A stretch of 50,455 nt of DNA from Frisingicoccus sp009929615. GTDB lineage: Bacteria > Bacillota > Clostridia > Lachnospirales > Lachnospiraceae. The stretch lies in assembly GCA_028692275.1 (NCBI GenBank), contig JAQUXR010000014.1:1-50455 (forward strand), given 5' to 3'. The position numbers and the translations under genes were made by a program. Shown here one piece after another: positions 31,615 through 39,844 of the stretch. The notes below the pieces were generated by a model. That model was not told the DNA's origin, made no database searches, and saw only the letters and a program-made list of their open reading frames with translations. Positions within the stretch are counted from its first letter, which is position 1; every line of letters begins with the position of its first letter.

Positions 31615-34600
31615 ATGGCTGCGTCCTTTTTTGAGGTATTTCCGGTTTTAAAATTGAATAAAAATATTTCTGCACTCCTTGAAGAAGCGGTTGTAGATAA
31701 AGTGGCGGCCAGTCAGGCAAATAACCGCATCCGGATACATATAACATGTCCAAGGTTAATTGCTTATGAAGAAGTGAAGAAGCTGGAAGAACAGATTGAA
31801 CAGCAGCTTTTTGCAGAGACAGAGGTTCAGGTAGATATTATTGATCATTATGAGTTGTCTGAGATGTATACGCCGGAGCGTCTTATGTCTATTTATTATG
31901 ACAGCTTTGAGAAGGAACTGCGGGAAGCCAGTGATTTGGAAGCAAATATTTTCCACAAGGCGGCCAAGGATTTTACCGATTCCAATCGAATGGTTTTAAC
32001 GGTAGAAGATAATTTTGTCACAACAAAAAAAGTTGAAGCGATTCGGGATAAACTGATTCGGGTTTTCCAGGAGCGTTTTGGTTTTTATGTGGATGTTGCT
32101 ATAGAATATCAGGAAAAGAAGAAGAGTCGTCAGGCAGAGTATGCAGAAGAAACCTTTCAGCGGGAAGTCAGCACCATTGTCGAAACCTATGAAGCAGCTG
32201 AAGTGGCTGTTAAGGCACGACAGGATAAGATGGAAGAGCAGAAACCGTCAAAGGATTTCAGAAAAGAAAACAATTATATAAAGAAAAAACTTATAGATCC
32301 GGATATTTTTTATGGACGTCCTTTTGAAGGGGATGAAACGCCGATTTCAGAAATTAATGATGAAATCGGAGAAGTTGTTGTTCGCGGTAAAGTCATTCAG
32401 GTAGAAACCCAGGAGATTCGCAATGAAAAGACCATTATTAAATTTGCGGTCACAGATTTCAGCGACAGTATCCGGGCAAAAGTATTTACCAAAAATGTTG
32501 ATTTACCAAGGATGCTTTCAGATTTAAAGGAAGGTACTTTTGTTCGTATGAAAGCCGTAGCGATGATGGATACATATGAACATGGAATTGCTTTGAATTC
32601 AGTTATGGGTATTAAGAAAATTCCGGATTTCACAGAAAAGCGAATGGATTTAAGTCCTGTCAAACGTGTTGAACTTCATGCGCATACAACCATGAGTGAT
32701 ATGGACAGTGTGGCTGACTGTAAGACAATGTTAAAGACAGCTATGGCCTGGGGTCATGAAGCCATGGCTATTACAGACCATGGTGTTGTTCAGGCATTTA
32801 CAGATGCCAATCACTGTGTGGAAGGAACAAATTTCAAACCTATTTATGGTGTGGAAGGTTATCTTGTAGATGATTTGAAGCCCATTGTTTTTGATTCAAA
32901 AAATCAGAGTCTGGACAGCAAATTTGTCGTTTTTGATATTGAAACAACAGGTTTTAGTGCGGTCAATGACCGGATTATTGAAATTGGTGCCGTAAAGGTA
33001 GAAGGTGGAAGCATTGTGGATCGGTACAGCACTTTCGTGAATCCTAAACGGCCAATTCCTTTTGAAATAGAAAAACTGACAGGGATTAACGATGGCATGG
33101 TGATGGATGCACCGGAAATCGATGCGATTCTTCCAGAGTTTCTTGAATTTTCTAAAGATTGTATAATGGTAGCCCATAATGCAGAATTTGATATGAGTTT
33201 TATACGTGAAAACTGTCGGAAATTTGATATGGAGCAGGATTTCACGGTGGTAGATACATTGGCAATGGCAAGAAGTATGCTGCCAAATTTGAAAAACTAT
33301 AAACTGGATACGGTTGTTGATGCGGTGGGTGGAAACTTAGACAACCATCACCGGGCTGTTGAGGATGCAGAATCCACAGCGGATATTTTTGTGAAGTTTT
33401 CAGCTAAATTAAAAGAAATGGGCGTTGCAGACCTGGATACCTTAAATGATATGAGCCAGATGTCTGTCAATGCTATTAAAAAATTAAAGACATACCACAT
33501 TATTATTCTGGCACAGAATGATATAGGAAGAATGAATCTTTACCGGCTGGTATCTTTATCCCATTTGGACTATTATGCCCGTCGGCCAAGAATACCAAAA
33601 AGCATTTTGCAGGAATACAGAGAAGGTTTGATTATTGGCTCTGCCTGTGAAGCAGGTGAGTTGTATCAGGCGGTGTTAAATGATAGGCCTGATGATGAGA
33701 TTGCACGTATTGCAAGCTTTTATGACTATTTGGAAATTCAGCCGGTTGGAAACAACCTCTTTATGCTCGAAAGCGAGAAGATTCCACAGATTCAGACAAA
33801 AGAAGATTTGATGGAAATGAATCGGAAAATTGTCCGTTTAGGGGAACGACTGAATAAACCGGTATGTGCAACCTGTGACGTGCATTTTCTCAATCCGGAG
33901 GATGAGGTATATCGACGGATTATTATGGCGGGTAAAGGCTTTGCCGATGCAGACAGACAGCCCCCTCTTTATTTCCGGACGACGGAAGAGATGCTGGAAG
34001 AGTTTATGTATCTTGGAGCGGAAAAGGCAGAAGAAGTTGTTATTACCAATACCAACTATATTGCGGACCAGATTGAAAAAATTTCACCGGTGCGGCCGGA
34101 TAAGTGTCCGCCGGTCATTCCGGATTCAGATAAAACCCTTCGAACAATCTGCTATGAAAAGGCCCATGCCCTGTATGGCGAAAATCTTCCGGAGATTGTT
34201 GTAGAACGTCTGGAAAGAGAATTGAATTCTATCATTGGCAATGGTTTTGCCGTTATGTATATTATTGCTCAGAAGCTGGTGTGGAAATCCGTGGCTGATG
34301 GTTATCTGGTAGGTTCCCGAGGTTCTGTTGGTTCGTCCTTTGCAGCATTTACAGCCGGTATTACAGAAGTTAATTCCCTGCCGGCCCATTATCTGTGTCC
34401 AAATTGCAAATATGTTGATTTTGATTCGGATTATGTAAAAAGCTTTTCGGGACGTTCCGGCTGCGATATGGAAGATAAGGTCTGCCCGGTTTGCGGACAG
34501 CCTCTCTCGAAGGAAGGCCACGATATTCCTTTTGAAACCTTCCTTGGATTTAAGGGAAATAAGGAACCGGATATCGATTTGAATTTCTCGGGAGAATATC

Positions 34601-36003
34601 AGAGTAAGGCCCATGATTATACGGAAGTTATTTTTGGAAAAGGCCAGACTTTCCGTGCGGGAACGATTGGTACACTGGCTGAAAAAACGGCCTATGGTTA
34701 TGCCCGAGGTTATTTTGAAGACCATGAGATTGAAAAGAGGGGCTGCGAACTGACCCGTCTGGCATCGGGGTGTGTTGGTGTAAGGCGAACAACAGGCCAG
34801 CATCCCGGGGGTATTATCGTTGTGCCATTAGGTGAGGAAATTTATTCCTTTACGCCGGTACAGCATCCGGCCAATGACCAGACAACCCGTACCATAACAA
34901 CTCATTTCGATTATCATTCCATTGACCATAACCTGCTGAAACTGGATATTCTGGGGCATGATGACCCGACGATGATTCGTATGCTTCAGGATATTACAGG
35001 TGTTGACCCGACGACCATTCGTCTCGATGACCAGGAGGTGCTTTCCTTGTTTCATGGTCTGGATGCTTTACATATTCAGCCGGAGGATATTGGTGGAATT
35101 GATTTGGGTTCTCTGGGTATTCCTGAATTTGGTACAGATTTTGTTATGCAGATGCTCCGTGATACGAAACCAAAAGCATTTTCAGACCTGGTTCGTATTT
35201 CCGGGCTTTCCCACGGAACGGATGTGTGGCTGAATAATGCCCAGACCTTGATTAAAGAAGGAAAAGCAGAAATTTCTACGGCTATCTGTACCCGTGATGA
35301 TATTATGATTTATCTTATCAATAAAGGTGTTGAGTCGGAACAGTCTTTTAAAATTATGGAAAGTGTCCGTAAAGGAAAAGGCCTGACTCCGGAATGGGAA
35401 GCTATGATGAAGGAACATGATGTGCCTGATTGGTATATCTGGTCCTGTAAAAAGATTAAATATATGTTCCCGAAGGCTCATGCGGTAGCCTATGTTATGA
35501 TGGGATTCCGTATTGCCTGGTTTAAGATTCATTATCCGCTGGCCTATTATGCAGCATTTTTCACGATACGTGCTACAGCCTTTGACTATGGTATGATGTG
35601 CCGTGGCAAAGAAGAAGTGGAACGTCATTTGAAAATGTATAAATCCAATCCAAACCTGACAACGAAGGAAAAAGACACGTTACGCGATTTGAAAATTGTC
35701 CAAGAGTTTTATGCCAGAGGATTTGATTTCATACCGATTGATATTTACAAATCCGAAGCAGTCAAATTCACCATCGTTGGGGATAAACTTCTGCCGCCAT
35801 TTTCATCCATCGATGGCATGGGCGGTATTGCTGCAGAAGCCCTGACTATTGCGGCAAAGGGAGAACCTTTTATGTCGAAGGATGATATTGCACAGCGGGC
35901 GAAGGTCAGCCGTACAACTTTGGATGTTATGGGCGAGATGGGTCTGCTCGGCGATTTGCCGGAAAGCAATCAGCTGTCCATTTTCGATTTAAAAATAGGA
36001 TAA
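31615..36003 (+). CDS. polC: DNA polymerase III alpha subunit, PolC type
   Basis: Gram-positive replicative polymerase with built-in proofreading (1462 aa). In order: an N-terminal domain, an OB-fold (about 235-320), and a PHP domain starting at HAH 355-357 that is split by a DEDD 3'-5' exonuclease with D441 and E443 in FDIETTG. A Cys-rich zinc site follows (C928, C931 and the CPVCG pair). The palm carries the catalytic pair D986/D988 in PDIDLNFS. Finger and C-terminal regions are complete. It is co-transcribed behind ispG. Confidence 0.97.
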   Translation: MAASFFEVFPVLKLNKNISALLEEAVVDKVAASQANNRIRIHITCPRLIAYEEVKKLEEQIEQQLFAETEVQVDIIDHYELSEMYTPERLMSIYYDSFEKELREASDLEANIFHKAAKDFTDSNRMVLTVEDNFVTTKKVEAIRDKLIRVFQERFGFYVDVAIEYQEKKKSRQAEYAEETFQREVSTIVETYEAAEVAVKARQDKMEEQKPSKDFRKENNYIKKKLIDPDIFYGRPFEGDETPISEINDEIGEVVVRGKVIQVETQEIRNEKTIIKFAVTDFSDSIRAKVFTKNVDLPRMLSDLKEGTFVRMKAVAMMDTYEHGIALNSVMGIKKIPDFTEKRMDLSPVKRVELHAHTTMSDMDSVADCKTMLKTAMAWGHEAMAITDHGVVQAFTDANHCVEGTNFKPIYGVEGYLVDDLKPIVFDSKNQSLDSKFVVFDIETTGFSAVNDRIIEIGAVKVEGGSIVDRYSTFVNPKRPIPFEIEKLTGINDGMVMDAPEIDAILPEFLEFSKDCIMVAHNAEFDMSFIRENCRKFDMEQDFTVVDTLAMARSMLPNLKNYKLDTVVDAVGGNLDNHHRAVEDAESTADIFVKFSAKLKEMGVADLDTLNDMSQMSVNAIKKLKTYHIIILAQNDIGRMNLYRLVSLSHLDYYARRPRIPKSILQEYREGLIIGSACEAGELYQAVLNDRPDDEIARIASFYDYLEIQPVGNNLFMLESEKIPQIQTKEDLMEMNRKIVRLGERLNKPVCATCDVHFLNPEDEVYRRIIMAGKGFADADRQPPLYFRTTEEMLEEFMYLGAEKAEEVVITNTNYIADQIEKISPVRPDKCPPVIPDSDKTLRTICYEKAHALYGENLPEIVVERLERELNSIIGNGFAVMYIIAQKLVWKSVADGYLVGSRGSVGSSFAAFTAGITEVNSLPAHYLCPNCKYVDFDSDYVKSFSGRSGCDMEDKVCPVCGQPLSKEGHDIPFETFLGFKGNKEPDIDLNFSGEYQSKAHDYTEVIFGKGQTFRAGTIGTLAEKTAYGYARGYFEDHEIEKRGCELTRLASGCVGVRRTTGQHPGGIIVVPLGEEIYSFTPVQHPANDQTTRTITTHFDYHSIDHNLLKLDILGHDDPTMIRMLQDITGVDPTTIRLDDQEVLSLFHGLDALHIQPEDIGGIDLGSLGIPEFGTDFVMQMLRDTKPKAFSDLVRISGLSHGTDVWLNNAQTLIKEGKAEISTAICTRDDIMIYLINKGVESEQSFKIMESVRKGKGLTPEWEAMMKEHDVPDWYIWSCKKIKYMFPKAHAVAYVMMGFRIAWFKIHYPLAYYAAFFTIRATAFDYGMMCRGKEEVERHLKMYKSNPNLTTKEKDTLRDLKIVQEFYARGFDFIPIDIYKSEAVKFTIVGDKLLPPFSSIDGMGGIAAEALTIAAKGEPFMSKDDIAQRAKVSRTTLDVMGEMGLLGDLPESNQLSIFDLKIG

Positions 36004-36025
36004 AGACGGCACAAGGGGGAAAACC

Positions 36026-36943
36026 ATGTATTACTTTATTGTCAATCCACGGGCGAAATCCGGCAAAGGCCAGATTGTTTGGAATAACATTGAAAGAATA
36101 TTAAAACGGCGCCATATTCCATATGAGGCCTTATATACAGAACACAAAGCCCATGGTAAAGAACTGGCCAGAGAGGCTGCCGAGAGGGACGACGACCATA
36201 AAATCATTGTTGCAATGGGTGGTGATGGTACCATTGCCGAGGTTATGGAGGGCATTTGGGACCATAGAGATGTTACTTTTGCCTATATTCCTCTTGGCTC
36301 GGGAAATGATTTTGCCCGGGGTCTTGGCATCTCTTCAAATTGGAAAAAGGCTTTAAAAGGTCTTTTGAACGAAGAACACCATATACATATCCATCCCGGA
36401 CGTTTGGAATTCGATGGAAAGGTTCGCCACTTTGGAGGCAGTATGGGCATCGGCTTTGATGCAGCCGTCTGCGATGGGGCTAACCGCCTGCGTTTCAAGA
36501 AATTCTTCAACTGGATGGGCCTTGGCAAATTCACCTACAGCGGTGTTGCCATGAAACATATCTTTTCCAGTTCCTGTGATAAAATGAAAATACGCCTTGA
36601 TGGCAAAGAAGTCCATTGCTTTAAACATGTTTTCTTCATGTGTGGTTTGAATGCCAAATACGAAGGCGGTGGATTTATGTTCACACCGGATGGCGAGATG
36701 GATGATGACTATCTCCACATCTGCCTGGTGGATAGCATTCCACCACTTAAAAGACTTCTCCTTCTGCCAAAGGCACTGGTTGGAAAACATGTGGGAGCCA
36801 AAGGCATATATCAATTCAAATGCAAAAAAGTCGAGATTCTCTCCCAGGAACCAAAACTCATTCATGGTGATGGTGAGGTCTATGGCAAAGTCAAAAAACT
36901 TACGGCTATGCTGGAAGAGGAGACAATTCCGATGGTTTACTAA
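36026..36943 (+). CDS. Diacylglycerol kinase catalytic-domain lipid kinase (DagK/YegS-like)
   Basis: A 305-residue soluble lipid kinase of the DAGK_cat fold. The nucleotide motif GGDGTIAEVMEGI is at about 59-71 and PLGSGNDFARGLGI at about 85-98. The C-terminal YegS-type beta domain includes HGDGE. It probably phosphorylates diacylglycerol or a related membrane lipid, recycling it to phosphatidate for CdsA; the exact substrate is unknown. AAGGGGGA precedes the ATG. Its stop codon lies at the foot of a very long terminator hairpin. Confidence 0.85.
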   Translation: MYYFIVNPRAKSGKGQIVWNNIERILKRRHIPYEALYTEHKAHGKELAREAAERDDDHKIIVAMGGDGTIAEVMEGIWDHRDVTFAYIPLGSGNDFARGLGISSNWKKALKGLLNEEHHIHIHPGRLEFDGKVRHFGGSMGIGFDAAVCDGANRLRFKKFFNWMGLGKFTYSGVAMKHIFSSSCDKMKIRLDGKEVHCFKHVFFMCGLNAKYEGGGFMFTPDGEMDDDYLHICLVDSIPPLKRLLLLPKALVGKHVGAKGIYQFKCKKVEILSQEPKLIHGDGEVYGKVKKLTAMLEEETIPMVY

Positions 36944-37014
36944 AAATATAAGTCCCTTAAAAACGGCTTCGGACTTCGTCCTGCAGATTATTTTTAAGGG
37001 ACTTATATTTTTTT
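36942..37014 (+). terminator. Very long intrinsic terminator after the polC operon
   Basis: A perfect 22-bp stem (36942-36963 with 36991-37012) begins within the lipid-kinase stop codon and is followed by extra T. The 27-base loop contains its own small hairpin, GGAC-TTC-GTCC (36971-36981). The right arm and loop, but not the left arm, are repeated twice downstream. Confidence 0.85.
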
Positions 37015-37292
37015 GGAATTCAGGACGGTGAATAAAACATATATCCACAAAACGGCTTCAACCTGTGGTCTGTAGATTGTTTTTAAGGGACTTATATTTT
37101 TTGGGGAATTCAGGACGGTGAATAAAACATATATCCACAAAACGGCTTCAACCTGTGGTCTGTAGATTGTTTTTAAGGGACTTATATTTTTTTGGAATTC
37201 AGGACGGTGAATAAAATATATACCCGCAAAACGGCTTCGACCTGTGGTCTGCAGATTGTTTTGCTTGGTACATATTTTTTGGAAAGTCAGGA
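36960..37292 (+). repeat. Tandem repeat, 89-90 bases, about 3.7 copies
   Basis: Units begin at 36960, 37049, 37139 and 37228 with AAAACGGCTTC. Units 2 and 3 differ at only a few positions; unit 1 differs in the small hairpin, and unit 4 decays after about 65 bases. Each unit carries a short hairpin with a three-base loop, the right arm of the terminator (units 1-3) and a GGAATTCAGGACGGTGAATA stretch. No coding sequence is supported here. Confidence 0.9.
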
Positions 37293-37423
37293 TGAGAGTT
37301 ATAAAGCAGTGATTTGGGTAAATACTATCTATAGGTAGAGCAAAGTGCAGAGTGGGAAACCTTACATGGGCAAACGACAATTTCCAAGTTGCAATTTTCT
37401 GCAAATATGAATTCAGACCAAAC

Positions 37424-37514
37424 AATCTGCAGGACGAAGTCCGAAGCCGTTTGGGCGGGATTCATGTTTGCTATTTACCGAAGCCGTTTGGGCGGGATTC
37501 ATATTTGCTAATTG
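37424..37514 (-). repeat. Inverted copy of the repeat core plus a 37-base direct repeat
   Basis: Bases 37424-37452 are the exact reverse complement of 36961-36989 (29 of 29). The segment from 37441 repeats with a 37-base period at 37478 (each copy starting CCGAAGCCGTTTGGGCGGGA). The region 37262-37423 between the two repeat blocks shows no recognisable gene. Together with the tandem block this accounts for most of the gene-free stretch 36944-37642. Confidence 0.85.
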
Positions 37515-37577
37515 CCCCTTGCTTTTTAAGGTAAAGGGTGTTAAACTAATAAAGATAACAGATAATGATTAAACTAG

Positions 37578-37602
37578 AGAGTGGACGTGAGTCCACTCTT
37601 TG
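37578..37602 (+). promoter_or_regulatory. Hairpin in the rimP leader
   Basis: A perfect 9-bp stem AGAGTGGAC (37578-37586) with GTCCACTCT (37591-37599) and a GTGA tetraloop lies 40 bases before the rimP start, followed only by TTG. It could be a weak terminator/attenuator, or a stabilising or regulatory structure in the rimP-nusA leader. GNRA-type loop noted. Confidence 0.5.
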
Positions 37603-37642
37603 TACGTGTAATGGGGAAAAGTTTAAGGAGATGTAAAAAGAA

Positions 37643-38107
37643 TTGGCAAAAAAAGAGTATGAAAGTAAAACAGAAACCCTGATTCAGCCGTTAATTGATG
37701 AGAATAATTTCGAACTGGTTGATGTGGAATGGGTTAAAGAAGGCGCGAACTGGTATTTAAGAGTGTATATTGACAAAGAAGGCGGAATAGGTGTAAACGA
37801 CTGTGTATTAATCAGCCGTGCCTTTGAAGAGATACTGGACAGCGAGGATTATATTTCCGAAAACTATATTTTTGAAGTGAGTTCACCGGGATTAGACCGT
37901 CCCCTGAAGAAGGAAAAGGATTTTGCCCGAAGCATCGGTAAAGATGTGGAGATTAAATTATATAAGCCGCTGGATAAAAAGAAAGAGTACAGTGGCGTGT
38001 TAACAGCTTATGATGAAAATACAATTACTATCGAACAGGAAGATGAATCTACTGTAGTATTCAATCGGTCGGATGTGGCCCTGATTCGGTTGGCATTTTT
38101 TTACTAG
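37643..38107 (+). CDS. rimP: Ribosome maturation factor RimP
   Basis: A 154-residue 30S assembly factor. The N-terminal alpha/beta domain has LVDVEWVKEGANWYLRVYID (about 25-44). The conserved SSPGLDRPLKKEKDF (about 85-99) leads to a C-terminal SH3-like barrel. The start is TTG at 37643 with AAGGAG at 37625-37630, a somewhat long spacing; no better in-frame start is seen. First gene of the nusA-infB operon, preceded by a leader hairpin. Confidence 0.93.
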   Translation: MAKKEYESKTETLIQPLIDENNFELVDVEWVKEGANWYLRVYIDKEGGIGVNDCVLISRAFEEILDSEDYISENYIFEVSSPGLDRPLKKEKDFARSIGKDVEIKLYKPLDKKKEYSGVLTAYDENTITIEQEDESTVVFNRSDVALIRLAFFY

Positions 38108-38129
38108 AAGAATAGGAGGAATTTAGAAA

Positions 38130-39254
38130 ATGAATAATGGACACGAATTAATCGAAGCTTTGGATCAGATAGAAAAGGAAAAAGGCATCAGTAAGGATAT
38201 CCTTTTGGAAGCTATGGAAAATTCACTGGTGGCTGCCTGTAAGAACGAATATGGAAAAGCAGACAACATTAAAGTGAATATTGACCGTGAAACCGGAGAT
38301 GTAGTTGTTTATGCTGAAAAAGAAGTTGTTGAAGAGGTTGAAGATGATGTCCTTCAGATTAGCCTTGCCAATGCCCGCTTAAGAGATATTAAATGTGAAC
38401 TTGGAGATATTGTTAATATTGAAGTAACTCCAAGAAATTTTGGACGTATTGCAGCTCAGAAGGCAAAACAGGTTGTTGTTCAGAAGATTCGTGAAGAAGA
38501 ACGTAAGTCTTTATATCAGCAGTACTATGACAAGGAGCGCGATATCGTAACAGGTATTGTACAGCGTTATGTAGGAAGAAATATCAGCGTTAATCTTGGT
38601 AAAGTAGATACTGTACTTACAGAAACTGAGCAGGTTAAAGGTGAATACTTCCAGCCAACAGAAAGAATTAAACTTTATGTGGTTGAAGTAAAGGATACAA
38701 CAAAGGGACCAAAGATTACAGTTTCCAGAACCCATCCGGAACTGGTAAAACGTTTATTTGAATTTGAAGTAGCAGAAGTGAGAGATGGTACAGTTGAAAT
38801 CTGCAGCATTTCCCGTGAAGCCGGTTCCAGAACAAAGATTGCTGTTCGCTCAAATAATCCAGATGTTGACCCGGTCGGTGCTTGTGTTGGTTTAAATGGT
38901 TCTCGAGTAAATGCCGTTGTGGATGAACTTCGAGGCGAAAAAATAGATATTGTTAATTGGAATGAAAATCCAGCGATTTTTATTGAAAATGCATTAAGTC
39001 CTGCAAAAGTAGTTTCTGTAGAAGCGAATGAGGAAACAAAGACAGCATCTGTTGTCGTTCCTGATTATCAGTTATCTCTTGCCATTGGTAAAGAGGGACA
39101 GAATGCAAGACTTGCAGCACGTCTTACAGGTTATAAGATTGATATTAAGAGTGAAAGCCAGTCTTATGCATCTGAAGAAGAAATCGTTATGGAAGATGAT
39201 ATCTTGATGGAAGAATTTCCGGAGGAAATGGGAAATCAGGATGTGGAGGAATAA
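38130..39254 (+). CDS. nusA: Transcription termination/antitermination factor NusA
   Basis: RNA polymerase-binding elongation factor (374 aa): N-terminal domain (about 1-125), S1 domain (about 133-200), then two KH domains (about 230-345, with DPVGACVGLNGSRVNAVV and LAIGKEGQNARLAARL). It lacks the C-terminal acidic repeats of enterobacterial NusA and ends with a short acidic tail, as usual in Firmicutes. Its stop overlaps rnpM by one base. Confidence 0.96.
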   Translation: MNNGHELIEALDQIEKEKGISKDILLEAMENSLVAACKNEYGKADNIKVNIDRETGDVVVYAEKEVVEEVEDDVLQISLANARLRDIKCELGDIVNIEVTPRNFGRIAAQKAKQVVVQKIREEERKSLYQQYYDKERDIVTGIVQRYVGRNISVNLGKVDTVLTETEQVKGEYFQPTERIKLYVVEVKDTTKGPKITVSRTHPELVKRLFEFEVAEVRDGTVEICSISREAGSRTKIAVRSNNPDVDPVGACVGLNGSRVNAVVDELRGEKIDIVNWNENPAIFIENALSPAKVVSVEANEETKTASVVVPDYQLSLAIGKEGQNARLAARLTGYKIDIKSESQSYASEEEIVMEDDILMEEFPEEMGNQDVEE

Positions 39255-39529
39255 TGGGAATAAAAAAACTTCCTTTAAGGCAGTGTACAGGCTGTCGGGA
39301 GATGAAGAATAAAAAAGACATGATTCGTGTCATTAAAACGGCAGAGGGGGATATTTGTATAGATGCCACTGGACGGAAAAATGGCAGAGGGGCTTATATT
39401 TGTCCTGATATAAAATGTCTGGAACAGGCCATGAAAAACCGGGGGTTGGAACGTTCATTAAAAACGTCTATTCCTGCGGAGGTCTACCAACAGTTGGAAG
39501 AGGAGATGAGCCATATTGCCAAAGGATAA
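39254..39529 (+). CDS. rnpM: YlxR family RNA-binding protein (RnpM)
   Basis: A 91-residue YlxR-family protein. RQCTGCREMKNKKDMIRVI (about 9-27) and GRKNGRGAYICPD (about 44-56) are the family signatures. Recent work on the Bacillus homologue describes binding to RNase P RNA and modulation of its activity. It overlaps nusA upstream and ylxQ downstream (14 bases), matching the standard nusA-ylxR-ylxQ-infB order. Confidence 0.9.
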   Translation: MGIKKLPLRQCTGCREMKNKKDMIRVIKTAEGDICIDATGRKNGRGAYICPDIKCLEQAMKNRGLERSLKTSIPAEVYQQLEEEMSHIAKG

Positions 39530-39830
39530 AGTATTATCTTACCTCGGATTGGCTACCCGGGCCGGAAAGGTGCAGAGCGGTGAATTTTCTGCAGAAAAAT
39601 CAGTTAAAAGCGGAAAGGCGGCATTAGTTATTGTGGCCGTAGATGCTTCGGAAAATACAAAAAAGAAATTTACAAATATGTGTACCTTTTATAAAGTGCC
39701 TATGTGTATTTATGGTACGAAAGAGACATTGGGAGCTTCCATTGGGAAAGAACTTCGAGCCTCTTTAGCATTGGAAGATACTGGTTTTTGTAACGCCATA
39801 AAGAAACAGATTGATTCAGAAGGGATATAG
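39516..39830 (+). CDS. ylxQ: L7Ae-family ribosomal/K-turn RNA-binding protein YlxQ
   Basis: A 104-residue member of the L7Ae/L30e family. YLGLATRAGKVQSGEFSAEK (about 9-28), VIVAVDASENTKKKF (about 39-53) and the GKELRASLALED helix mark the fold. It probably binds kink-turn RNA near the ribosome. The TTG start lies inside rnpM and is preceded by GAGGAGATGAG. infB follows after 14 bases with GGAGG. Confidence 0.9.
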   Translation: MPKDKVLSYLGLATRAGKVQSGEFSAEKSVKSGKAALVIVAVDASENTKKKFTNMCTFYKVPMCIYGTKETLGASIGKELRASLALEDTGFCNAIKKQIDSEGI

Positions 39831-39844
39831 ACGGAGGTAGATAT

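Noticed and set aside
34126..34803. Minus-strand open frame of 225 codons
   Set aside because: It lies antisense to the conserved palm region of polC and has no independent support.
36353..37048. Minus-strand open frame of 231 codons
   Set aside because: It is antisense to the lipid-kinase gene and runs through the terminator hairpin.
36960..37292. CRISPR array
   Set aside because: The repeats are contiguous, 89-90 bases long, with no unique spacers and no cas genes nearby.
37003..37425. Minus-strand open frame of 140 codons in the intergenic repeat block
   Set aside because: Its protein simply repeats the 89-90 base unit; no ribosome site or family resemblance was seen, and the DNA is better explained as structural repeats.
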